64,000 nt of DNA from Gymnothorax reevesii (Eukaryota > Chordata > Actinopteri > Anguilliformes > Muraenidae). Each line of letters opens with the position of its first letter. Positions within the stretch are counted from its first letter, which is position 1. A program made the position numbers and the translations under genes. The DNA lies in NCBI GenBank assembly GCA_029721435.1, contig CM056573.1, forward strand, positions 3,320,001 through 3,384,000. The letters are read 5' to 3'. The notes beneath the pieces are model-generated. The model saw nothing but the letters and a program-made list of their open reading frames with translations. It ran no database searches and was not told the DNA's origin. Below, piece after piece: positions 19,556 to 30,170 of the stretch.

Positions 19556-20245
19556 CACCTCTTATTACAGGAAACAAAATGTTCACATTAAGACTAGATG
19601 AAGATGCTAGTGACATTAGGAAACAATTTGCCTTGTCTTGGCATCTAATTAGCACAGGAATATATAGTTTACATCACAGTTCTGACCCACAACAGATAAT
19701 CAATTTGGGGGGAATCCGCTTCATCTCAACTATTAGTTTTATTCAACGTGAAAGTTTCCTGGAACAGCTCAGGGCCAAGAGCGCCATAATGGGAAATGCA
19801 ACAATTAAGATAAGATGTTCAGCAGTAGAGCGACAAAAGCAAAATGGAGTGATTTCCCACCGCGAGCTTTAAAAGTGTTTTCATGCCTTGCTACAAAAAG
19901 GCACAACCACAACAGTGAGCATTTTATGGCTGATATGTGCAGGGAGCTGATTAGCGATTGACTAAAAGGTTTTAAATTAAGTGTTTAATTACCCTGCTGC
20001 CTTTAAACGAGGTTTGGCTTGTGGCTTTCTCTCCGCAAAAATAGCTATTCAGGCAAAAAAACAAAATTATCCTACAACTCTCACGCATTCACAGCATCGG
20101 TGATAATTTAACTCTTTCTCTTCGACAGTCAGGCACTGATATCAAATCTAAGGGTCAGAGGCAACATTGAAAAATCCAGATGCAGCAGCGGCTGTAATAT
20201 ATCACCAACAACAAGGTCATTATACTGAATTATGCAAAAAAGCCA
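19556..20245. promoter_or_regulatory. Candidate conserved non-coding element
   Basis: About 690 bp without repeat signature or persistent open frame but dense in transcription-factor-like cores: CTAATTAGC near 19646, GATAAG-type sites near 19809, GCTGATTAGCGATTGACT near 19945, TTAATTACC near 19985. Base composition is balanced compared with the neighbouring decayed repeats. This is an inference from texture; cross-species alignment would decide. Confidence 0.3.
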
Positions 20246-20952
20246 ATTACCCCCTCAACTCAGAGAAACCTCCTGCTGTCACAGATTCGGTCACATCCAT
20301 CATGACGCACACCTCACAATGGAAGTGACTTTTAGTCATAACAGCACTTTCAAAAAGATTGTTTTGTAAGAAAAATGAAGAAAAAAAGTCTAACAATGCT
20401 GAAATGCAGCTGCAGACCCACTGACAAACATACAGACACACAATGCAATGCTATATTCCCACTACTGAATAACACAGAGAAAACGATAATGGCTGCTAGT
20501 CACAGGATCACCGATGAACAAGGTACTTATCCATAAATGCATGTAGGACAATACGCAAATGGGTGGTAATTTGCATGGACAATGTACGTCTTCTAATTTG
20601 GTTTGTAATAGGGCCATCGGGTACAATAGAAAACACTTATGAAAAACGATAAAGATTGTGTAGCTTCCAGCTGAAGTATGCCCTGTTCATTCTATTCTAG
20701 AAAAGACTTCTATCGTCTGGGGACATTATGTTTTTTCTCAGTCATCCATTAAAAAAAGCACAAAGTTTCTTATTGTTTACGACAAGGCCACTTTATGACA
20801 TGTCTTTTATGACATCTCTGCATATCTGTGATATTATATCCATATTTCTGTTTGTGTAAGGCTCTGTAACACTGGACTAACTCTCCATAATCTTAGATGT
20901 ATTATAATTTATGGTGTAAACTTCAAGATACAAAGAATTATTCAACAATGTA

Positions 20953-22186
20953 CAACCCCAATTCTGAAATAGTTGGGACAAAGTGCAAATGAGGGGTGAA
21001 TAAAATCAAAATGCAATGAATTTCAGATCACATGAGCCAATATCTCATTTACAATACAACCTACAGTAGATAACATTTCAAATGTTGAAACTGAGACATT
21101 TTACATTTTTATCCACAAAATGAGCTTATTTAAAATTTTCTGGCGGCAATAGGTCCCAAAAAAGTTGGGACACAGGCATAAAAGGGCTGAAAAAGCAATT
21201 TTGTATAAGAGAATCAGCTGAAAGAACATTTTGCAAGTAATTAAGTTAACTGGCATCAGGTGTGTAGCATGATTGGCTATATAATGGATGTCTTAGAGAG
21301 GCTGAGTCTCTCAGAAGTAAAGGGAAGAGGGGATGGCATGGCTCAAGAGGTAGAGCGGACGGCCCATCTAAAATAGGCCAAGGCTCATTTAAAATGGACT
21401 GTAGCAAAGTGGGAAAGTGTCCTGTGGTCAGACGAGTCCAAATTTGACATTCTTGTTGAAAATCAAGGGCATTCTGTCCTCCAGGCTAAAGAGGAGAAAG
21501 ACCACCCCTCCTGTTAGCAGCGTTCAGTTCAAAAGCCAGCATCTCTGATGGTATGGGGATGCATTAGTGCATATGGTGTGGGACACTTACATGTTTTAAA
21601 AAGCACCATGAATGCTGAAAGGTATATAAAGGTTTTAGAGCAACATATGCTCCCCTCCGGATGACATCTATTCCAGGGAAGGCCTTGTGTATTTCAGCAG
21701 GACAGTGCAAAACCACATACTGCAGCTATTACAACAGCATGGCTTCGTAGTAGAAGAGTCTGTGTGCTGAACTGGCCTGCCTGCAGTCCTGATCTTTCAC
21801 TGATTGAGAATATTTGGCGCATAATTAAACAAAGGTCTGTCAAAGGAGACCCAAAACTCTCCAGCTGCTGGAAGCCTGTATTAAACAAGAGTGGGATCAA
21901 ATGGGATCAATCCCCAGACACCTCCACGCTGTATTAAAAAGAAGATGGGATGCCACACCATGGTAAACAGGCTCCTGGCCCAACTTTTTTGAGACCTGTA
22001 GCAGCCGTCAAATTTCAAATGAGCTCACTTTGTAGATAAAATTGCAAAATTTCTCAGTTTCAAGGTTTGCTATGTTATCTCCGTTCTATTGTGAATAAAA
22101 TACTGACTGATGTGATTTGAAAGTCATTGCGTTTTGATTTTATTCACAATTTTCACTTTGTTACAACTATTTCGGAATTGGGGTAG
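20953..22186 (+). mobile_element. Tc1-like transposon (family 2), internally deleted
   Basis: Ends CAACCCCAATTCTGAAATAG and the complement of CTACCCCAATTCCGAAATAG are flanked by TA at 20951-20952 and 22187-22188. The inverted repeats run about 200 bp with an inner direct repeat (AAAAAAGTTGGGACA near 21160; complement of the CCCAACTTTTTTGAG at 21979). The whole DNA-binding half of the transposase is missing. In its place lies a short stretch (about 21329-21365) unlike the rest of the element. The same family occurs at 37251-42841, where the order of parts is complete. Confidence 0.92.
21366..21966 (+). pseudogene. Tc1-like transposase catalytic-domain pseudogene
   Basis: Only the catalytic part survives, from about [20 protein letters not shown] onward. 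The first Asp is in WSDESKFD, the second in FQQDSAKPH and the Glu in SPDLSLIENIW, so the triad can still be found. Frame changes and stops occur, for example a TAG within the CYQRS-equivalent region and a frame break after IIKQR. The reading ends at TAA 21964. The helix-turn-helix domain needed for end binding is deleted. Confidence 0.88.
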
Positions 22187-22204
22187 TAAATTAACTTTGC
22201 TGTT

Positions 22205-22565
22205 TTTTGCACTCAGAGAGCGCAGCACCTCCGCCACGCCAAGGCATCTCTGTGCATTAGTGATTTTCGTTGGCTGATATGGGGTATTGTTACATTCCAC
22301 CACCAGGTGGCAGCAAAACCCAAAAGTACACTGATTGGAAATCCGGCTAATTGGAAAGACTTGAAATCTCTAGCAGCATAGCTGGATTTGAACTTTGGCC
22401 TATATCTCAGCTGTCCTTTGGCGTAGATATGCCAAAATCTAGTCACTTGTTCCTCTTGTGTTACCCTAACATTCTGCAAAGTTTGGTTAAAATTTATTCA
22501 GCCGTTTTTGAGATATCCTGCTAATAGACAAACGCACGCCGGCGAAAACATACACCGTCTTGGGG
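22205..22565. repeat. Dispersed fish repeat with stereotyped tail
   Basis: The right part (GCAAAGTTTGGTTAAAATTT, then GTTTTTGAGATATCCTGCTA, then ACAAACGCACGCCGGCGAAA) matches the widely repeated tail I recall from many fish genomes, which usually ends in a GGCGGAGGT-type box (here CTTGGGGTAGGTGA). It has no coding capacity, and the class is not established from this sequence. Confidence 0.45.
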
Positions 22566-23792
22566 TAGGTGAATAAAGAATGTTCGTAAAATAACATGAA
22601 AAAAATGGATAAAAATCATTTATAAACATCTTCTGACTGTTTGTACATGAAATCCCACATAATCAATCTCATTTTTTTCTATCATGCACTATAGCCAGTC
22701 AGCGACCACACAGGCATTTTTATCCAGAACTTTCCACAGCTGGTGCCCGTGACTGAGCTTTCTAATATCTCAGTATCTGATAAAGGGTGTGATCACCCAG
22801 ATTTTGCACCATCATCAACACACAGTATTCAATATTATAATGATGCGAAAGAGATCCTCACACTGACACTCCATGATATCCGCAAGACCCACAGGAGACC
22901 CAGAGCACATCTGCTCTCTCACTGCCCTGCTCGGGGGGGCAGGAATTTACCTGTTTCTCAGCTGTGACTTGGCCTGTCCTCACTCCCTGTACATCGCTAA
23001 CAGAAGAGAGAGGGAGATCTGCACTGAGTAATCTGTTCATTCTCTCCACACCACAAACCACATTAACAGCCCCTGAGTTTAATGAGGAAATTGTAGGCAG
23101 AAGTATTTTTGGGAGTGTGAATTCTTCATGTGCGAGAGCTAGTTTCACACGATGGATCATGGAGAAAGTAATCCCCGTATCCAAACCCCCTGAAGCGTCA
23201 CTGTTAATCCATCTCTGAGTTTGCCTGATGAGGGTTGCGTTAGTGCTGATGCTCAGGAGTCAGCTGAGAGGAAGTTGTCTGCCCAGAAGTTAGTGGACTG
23301 TGTAGATAGTTTAAATTAAAGACCCCAGTGCTAAAGGAACTTAAGTCACCAAACGTCCGTTTGAGACAGTCGAGGCAGTGGACTCAGGAAGCTTTGCTCG
23401 CTATTTTCCCACCTTTACCTCATGCCGTGTAAAAAAATGACTTGAGTACTATTAGCTCGAGGGTTTTCAATTTATACCATGCGCTGAAACCCTGTGCATC
23501 AAAACTGCTGAACTTATCTGAACTACATCTCCTTCTGGACTCTTTGAGTAAAACGCAGGAAACTTGGAATAAAAATATGTGGTGCACAGCTGTAAGTTTG
23601 CACACGCTGGTCTGGGGCTGCTATTCCTGGTTTGGTGAGCCCTGCTGTCGACAGTACAATCACATTAGGCGGCCTCTGTACACAGGTACCATATGAGAAG
23701 GTCGAGGTGAATTATCAGACATGTTTATGCTCAACAGAGGAGCTACAGGCCGACCCAATAAACTGGACAAAGTGTGAGAGACACATGAAGGG
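22566..23792. other. Non-coding, nothing firm identified
   Basis: Only short open frames. No inverted-repeat ends or tandem structure were seen. Confidence 0.4.
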
Positions 23793-23796
23793 TTAA

Positions 23797-24169
23797 AAGA
23801 GCCGTATGTAAGTTTGTGGCCAAAACTGGTACTGCAGTCACATTCCTTTTTATTTTTAGTAAAGTCAGACATTTGTGCTCCGAAACGCTGGTAGCTGCAG
23901 CTCAGTGGTAACTGGCAACCTGGATGCCGAAATGCTGCTGTCTTCGTGATTGGGAGATAGTTGGAGGGCGGCGCAACAGGCCAAAACACAAAATGTCAAC
24001 ATCAACATTAGTTGTGGGCTGCAACTTCGCTTTTGTAATGAGAATATTCTGGCTGGACTACTATTGTCAGTGATATAAGTATTTGAAATTAACATCATTC
24101 CTTAATGTCTGCTGATATATCAGGGCTATTTCATGTTTAATCAACATACATTTCTTACATATTGCTCCT
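23797..24169. mobile_element. 373-bp TTAA-flanked MITE (Kolobok-like candidate)
   Basis: TTAA occurs at 23793-23796 and 24170-24173. Inside it the ends are inverted copies: AAGAGCCGTATGTAAG at the left and, read on the other strand, AGGAGCAATATGTAAG at the right (13 of 16 identical). TTAA duplication with purine-rich ends suits Kolobok, with piggyBac the alternative. There is no transposase; any mobility would have been in trans. Confidence 0.6.
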
Positions 24170-24173
24170 TTAA

Positions 24174-27082
24174 TCATTACTTAATCATGACGTCACACAG
24201 TACTTACCTGATTTGTGTCCCCACAACAACAGTGACATCATGATACTCATTCGTACATGATTGCTTTACGCACATTCAGTAATATTCACTAGTGCGACTA
24301 GAGCTACGAGCGGAGAACAGGCGTTCGGGAAGATTTCAGTTTGACAACCTGAAAAAAGCTCTTGACTCAAAACATGACTCATTAAACCATATGGTGGTTC
24401 ATTTGGTATCAATGGCACCAATTGCTAATAAATCTCATGGGGTTTTAGTTAATTTTTTTGTGAAATAGTCTGCTGCTATCTATGACAAAATGATTCGCTT
24501 AATACAAACTAGATTGTGTTTGGTGTTACATACCCCTTCAGTGTGGCCTAAAATTAGGTAAAGATGGGAGCGGTGAATTTAGCATCATACAGACTTTAAA
24601 TCTGACGGCTGTCCCTACAGCAGCTGGCCAGCAAGAGCAGTAACAAGCGGTGGAAAGACTGACAGACAGAAAAATGGACAGATAGGGGCTAGAATCAGAC
24701 GGACGGACGATACGCCATTGGCTAGAATTGCTGAGGGGCTGAAAACTATCAATAAACCATGAGAAATAATGAGAGACTTGACAACAGTGTACATATTACC
24801 TTACAATCATCACTGCATATCGTATATAACAAAAATACCAAAGAAAATGAAAAATTATCAATTTTAACTGAGTAATTTAAATGAATTTAAAGTTTTTATA
24901 GTAAGCATAGATAGATTGCTAAGTGACTATTTTACAAAAAAGGGCATTTATGCCAGTTTTCAATTTCATATGTATCAATTAGACCACAAGGTACAGAAGT
25001 GAAATGTCTAACTCATGCTTTTTTTGAGGCAAAAGTCTGGAACCTGCCCTGTTCTCAGTGCAACCTGACGAGTGAACATTTCACCCTAATTAGGGTGACC
25101 AGTTCCCAAATATTGCTTAACCAATTTGAACAGATTTTACAAACTCAAATGGGTAACTTTGCAGCTACCACTCCGTTATGCTGTATTCAGAGTGGGAACT
25201 TCGCCAATTTTTTGTGGGATTTTCAAACTCCTTGCGGATGTTTGCATGAGTAAATTTAAGCGAAATATCCATGTTTCGGCATCGCTTTTTGGGAGCCGGT
25301 AGGTTGTCCATCTTTTTATACAGTCAATGAAAAAATGAAATTCGCATGGTCTGATTATTAAATTATCACAACCTACAGCAGTGCAGTGAATTCCAAAACA
25401 CACGGTTAGGAAAACATCATGGCTGCAGTTAATCTCACCACTTCCTAAAGTTAAGGTTAGGCTTTGCTGAAGGGTAGGATTTTGGGTGAGGGTGAAGTGA
25501 TGTTGGTTTTCGAGATATGTTGTGGGATCAGGGTCAAAATTAAGACTGATAAGAAATTGCAGGGGGTTAAATTCTTCCCAAAGTCAGTGACAGATCTGGC
25601 CAATGATGGAGACTGAGCAGCCAACGGCTCATTCGACGTCGGTGATGGATGACTCATCCCTCTAACCCAATAACCCCATACTTCCTGCAAGACAGTAACT
25701 TGACTGTTGCCTTTGGGTCATTAAAACATCCTGCATCATAGGCAAACGTGAATATTCATAATTCCTCTATGGTTCGTTCTGCTGTAGGATTCAACACCAT
25801 CTACTCTAAACACACTAGCTGGCGATGGGGAACAGGTGCAATTTCTGGGACTGCGAGACAAATGCGCTGACTGCTACCGTGAAAACGCTCGTCCGCGAAT
25901 CCAATACGGGATTGATCTGCTCTAATATCCACATCGCTCCTGGTTTGAAGTTTCGAGTCCTTCCTGTCAGGTGACCCTTCCCCCAGGGCGCTCGTAAACA
26001 AGCTGCTCGAGCAGATTAGAGAAACTTCTTTTGTATGGCCATTTATTTTCTTCGGCGCTTCAATCCAAACAGAGCAAGTCAGAGAGTGTTTTTTTTTTTT
26101 TTTGAGAAAAATAAGTTTGAGGGGCTTGCAGTCATTAAATTGTGATTTTGAGTTCTTTTGGTTGCAATTTGATTGTCACACTCCATAATTTAAGGCTACA
26201 ATCAAAATGTAATTACATTTGGGAAATTGCACGATGAGAGAAAATCATACTCTGTATTGTCTAACACTGGCATCTCACATTCTCTCCAGAACAAAGATTT
26301 TTGCCTTTTTTTCTTTCCACGCCCAGTATGTAATCAGAGGCTCTTTACAACACTGCTTCCATAAATTCACAAATATTCACTTCCACATGCATAATTCCAC
26401 ATGAGAGCCACGACTCGATTCGCTCCCTCGAAGACCCCTCCCACCCCGTATAATGCTTAATTAGTCCTGAATAGTGTAGGTGCTGGAATACAGGCTCTTC
26501 ATACATGCAGTCATTCATATCAATATCAGACCTGGTTCTGATTCGCAGGCAGAACCGTTCTGTGTGGCGTTCGCATGTTCTCCCCACTTCAGGATGTGAA
26601 TGAATGCATGAAACTAAATCAATATTTTATTTCCATTTATCTTCTATTATTTTATTATTTTCACAAATGTAGGTGGTAGAAACGTTCCTTTGGAGTCTAT
26701 AAATATCGCTGCAAACTGCCCACTTTTCTCAGTAATACGAAGACGTCCTTCTTCATTTTGAATTCTCAATGTCAAACCTGATTCTGGAGGGAACCGGATC
26801 ACTGCCAGTGCAGACACCTCCCCACTGTCCCAGAGGGGACCTCTTTGCCGTCTCAAACTTTCACTGCTCTGTTTGCACCTCATACAACCCTAGTTAACCA
26901 AATCTGAACCAACCCACCGCACTAGCGCACTGTACCACGATACACTCCAAATGCAAGTGAGCTTTATCATCCAAAAAACATTGGCACTAACCGCATTGGA
27001 CTTGCTCTTGTGCCGCTAGGAAAACACACGGCTCTGACTGTTTGCAGGTTTTCATGGTGTCCTGCCCATCAACTGATATATA
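24174..27082. other. Non-coding region, possible conserved segments
   Basis: No gene is seen. A GACA/GGAC-rich patch lies near 24658-24712 and a poly(T) run at about 26090-26103. Segments 25850-26040 and 26200-26420 have the balanced composition and lack of decayed-repeat texture expected of regulatory DNA, but this is only suggestive. Confidence 0.35.
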
Positions 27083-27456
27083 TAGCTGTATGCAAAAGTT
27101 TGGGCGCCCCTGATCAAAATTTCTGTTACTGAGTATACTTAAGCAAGTAGCTGATGAACTGATCTCTGAATGGCATGAATTTAAAGATAAAACATTCATT
27201 TTGATATTTTAAGCTATATTAGTGGATTACTTTTGTTCTGTACAATTCTAGAGCGTAAAAAGAAATGAGCGCCGTTCAATAGTTTGGGCACCCCAAAAGA
27301 TTTGAGTTCTTAAGTAACTTTGACTATAGTCTCAGACCGTATTTAGCTTGTAAGGGCTAAGGCTTGTTCACAATCATCATTAGGAAAGGCCAGATGATGC
27401 AAAAGTTTATAAATACACAGACTCCTCTAACCTTGGCCCAACAATCGAAAGCCACA

Positions 27457-28220
27457 GGGTCCTCTAAGCAGCTGCCTAGTGTTATGGCCCCAATTTGTTA
27501 TTACATACTGTATGTGACAGCAAGGGATGACAGACAAAATTTTTAAACTTAAACAGATTTAATTAAACAAACACTTTTAACTAATCTACTATCTACTCTA
27601 CTGACCAGATCCATTATATTCAGAAAAAACCGCCCTACGGTTCAGTGACACCTGCTCAAATATGACCTTTATGGAAGAGTCATGAGAAGGAAACCTTTCC
27701 TGCATCCTCATCATGTAATTCAGTTACTAAGAAACATCTGAATAAGATGGACACATTTAGGAAACAAGTCCTGTGGACTGATGGAGTTAAAATAAATGCC
27801 TTTGGCTGCAATGAGCAGAGGTATGTTTGGAGAAAAAAGGATTCAGAATTTCATGAAAAGATCACCTCTTTAACTGTCAAGCACGTGGTTGGATGGATCC
27901 TGCTTTGGGCTGGTGTTGCAGCCAGTGGCACAGGGAACATGTCACTCGTCAAAGGAAGAATGGATTCAATTAAATTCCAGCGAATTCTGGAAGCAAACAT
28001 CAAACCATCTGTAAAAAAGCTGATGAGAAGCAGATGGCTTCCACAACAGGATAATGATCCTAAACACACCTCAAAATCCACAACTGACTACCTCAAGAGG
28101 TGCGAGCTGAAGGTTTCACCATCGCCCTCAAGGTCTCCTACCTCAGCATCATCGAAAATCTGTGGATGGACCTCAAAAGAGCAGCACATGCAAGGCAGCC
28201 AAAGAATCTCATAAAACTTT
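27457..28220 (+). pseudogene. Tc1-like transposase pseudogene, DNA-binding domain replaced
   Basis: The first few codons (equivalent of the SSKQL start) are seen just before 27480. Coding similarity resumes near 27640 (CDTCSNMTFME-equivalent) and is open from 27747. The first catalytic Asp is in VLWTDGVKINAFG and the second in [11 protein letters not shown]. The Glu-bearing motif IIENLWMDLKRA is present but in a shifted frame (near 28147-28185), so the open frame ends in unrelated residues. Roughly 270 bp of coding sequence expected from related elements is absent where the LTR fragment lies. Confidence 0.87.
27480..27635 (+). mobile_element. LTR fragment, family 1 (copy C)
   Basis: TGTTATGGCCCCAATTTGTT, the ACAGCAAGGGATGACAGACA block and a following A/T-rich stretch match the first 100 bp or more of the solo LTRs at 2621 and 38521. 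Its right half is missing. Unlike the two full copies it does not sit in a (TA)n tract. Its right limit is approximate. Confidence 0.75.
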
Positions 28221-28574
28221 GCCTTTGGCAAAATTTTATGAACTTAATTGGCAAAATTTTATGAATTTTAAAAACTCTTGGCTGGCTCCAAAAAGTGTTT
28301 ACAAGTTTACAAGCTGTGGTACTTGCCAAACGGAGTGTTACTATGAACTGACCATGCAGGGTGCCCAAACTTTTGCTTCGGACTCTTTTCCTTTTTTGTC
28401 GCTTCGAAACTGTAAAAGGATGGAAATTAAAAAATAATTTTGTTCAAGATATAAAAGAAATGTGTCCTCTTCAACTTTATGCCTTTTAGAGAGCAGACAT
28501 CTTTTTACTCGCTTAGCTATTCACAGTAACAGAAATTTTGATCTGGGGTGCCCAAACTTCTGCATACAACTGTA

Positions 28575-29860
28575 AGCACCGAGAGTCAGGTGTGGATTCT
28601 TCAGCCAATTATTGACTTGTCTGAACCACTGGTGTGGAAGAGCGAAATAACTGGCAGACCCCTGTTGTACAGAAATGGAATAATCACATCCAGTCTTTTT
28701 TTACCTTCATTACAGAACATTCTGCACACAGAGCACATCTTTGATACTGCGTGCCAAACCGAGCAATTTCCCAAGAGACAGATTTCAAGTATGACTGTTT
28801 TGTGGGATTCATGGCGCAGCAGGAATGGGAGGTAACAGGAGCAGAGGAGAACTGGTTGGTCTTGGAGGAATTTCCCCAGGTGCATTTATGACGAACTTCT
28901 TTTGATGAGCAACTGAACCAGAGAAAATAATCAAAGTTGAGAATTTAATTGGGGCCGTCAGTCTCACAGAGATGTAGTTTATTGGAGATACTGGGGTATT
29001 TTCCATCCGTTTCAGTCAATTGAAGGAACACATGGGTCCTATATTTTCAACCTACAGAGGTAGAAACCCTGCAAATAAAGATTTAAAAAGTTGCGACATT
29101 CTGTGAGTTCATTTGGTTATAACCCCCTCAGCTGAGAACAGCAATTCTTGTTATATGAAATGTGTACCGCAGCTCACATCTGTGTTGATTGACAGAGCAT
29201 TGAATACATCATTGCCTGGAGGCAGAGATGCCATAAACGGCCAAAGAGGGTTCGGTTAAACAGAGACAGAAGGGGAAAATAAATGGATGCAGGACTGATA
29301 GCAAGAGACGGAACATCTCGCGAAGGTGAGAGGAGTGCGCAAAGGGGCGGGGGAGCAACCCAGATAATTATTCAATCAATCAAACTCTCGCGCGGGGGAG
29401 GCATGACTCAGACAGACGAAAACACAAAGATGTGGAACCACGGAGAGAAGACAGACAAGAAAAAAGGAAACAAAATGGAAATTAATATGGTAAAACTGTT
29501 AAAATATGTATATTATTCACCAAGAATGACATACTATGGTATTTTTACCATTTTAAACCCAGTTGACGTCATTGGGCTCGTACACATTGCGGAGGCTTGC
29601 TCATTTCCCCAAAAACCACATCATCGACTTATGTTGGGTCAGGGAAATCCCCATACGACTGTGTAGGTCCGTGTTGCAGGGATATAAAGTATTCTTTATC
29701 GTGGTCATAAACACAAAAAGGCATGGATAGGACCTGGATCACAACTATACCAAACAACGAAAATTTCAATTTTACCAACATAAAGCACCCTCTTCTTTAT
29801 GATCCACAAACTGTAACTGCCTTTCATAAACAAAACCTTTCTAAAGAGTTTCTGATTGTG
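28575..29860. other. Non-coding, nothing firm identified
   Basis: Mixed sequence without recognisable repeat ends. The purine-rich open frame at 29283-29666 shows no protein-like pattern. Confidence 0.4.
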
Positions 29861-30170
29861 TCTGTTCCGTGTAATGCTTTTAATGACTCGGTGTCAGTTC
29901 GGTTTCACCTTGTCGGCCTGCGAGCATTTTTGGGGGGCTAGCAGCAAACAGAATATCTCCGTCTGTCTTAGTTTTGAAGTTATGGGTGATAATAGATGCA
30001 GACTGGCAGCCATAGTGAAATTCAAGATGGCGGCCACCTGGGGGCACAAATTTCATGGGGCTATTTTTTTCTAGAACCCCATGGGTAGAGCTACCCCTGT
30101 GCAAAGTTTCTTGCTTTCTGCAAAAACTGAGTGATTCTGGTGGAAATCCTGCCTGAGCCGCTCCACTATT
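29861..30170. repeat. Probable dispersed repeat
   Basis: Phrases such as TTCAAGATGGCGGCCACCTG and ACCCCATGGGTAGAGCTACC read like the non-coding repeats common in fish genomes. No second copy lies in this window, so the call rests on memory of the style. Confidence 0.3.

Larger units (their letters stand above)
27085..28572 (+). mobile_element. Tc1-like transposon (family 3) with LTR fragment insertion
   Basis: The left end CTGTATGCAAAAGTTTGGGC and right end CCCAAACTTCTGCATACAAC are inverted repeats continuing through GATCAAAATTTCTGTTACTG. TA is found at 27083-27084 and 28573-28574. The inner direct repeats GTTTGGGCACCCC (near 27283) and GGGTGCCCAAACTTTTGC (near 28360) complete the IR/DR structure. 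Between the start of the transposase and its middle, a family-1 LTR piece (27480 to about 27635) has replaced the DNA-binding region. Confidence 0.9.

Noticed and set aside
29283..29666. 127-codon plus-strand frame
   Set aside because: Low-complexity purine-rich DNA and no protein-like conservation pattern visible.
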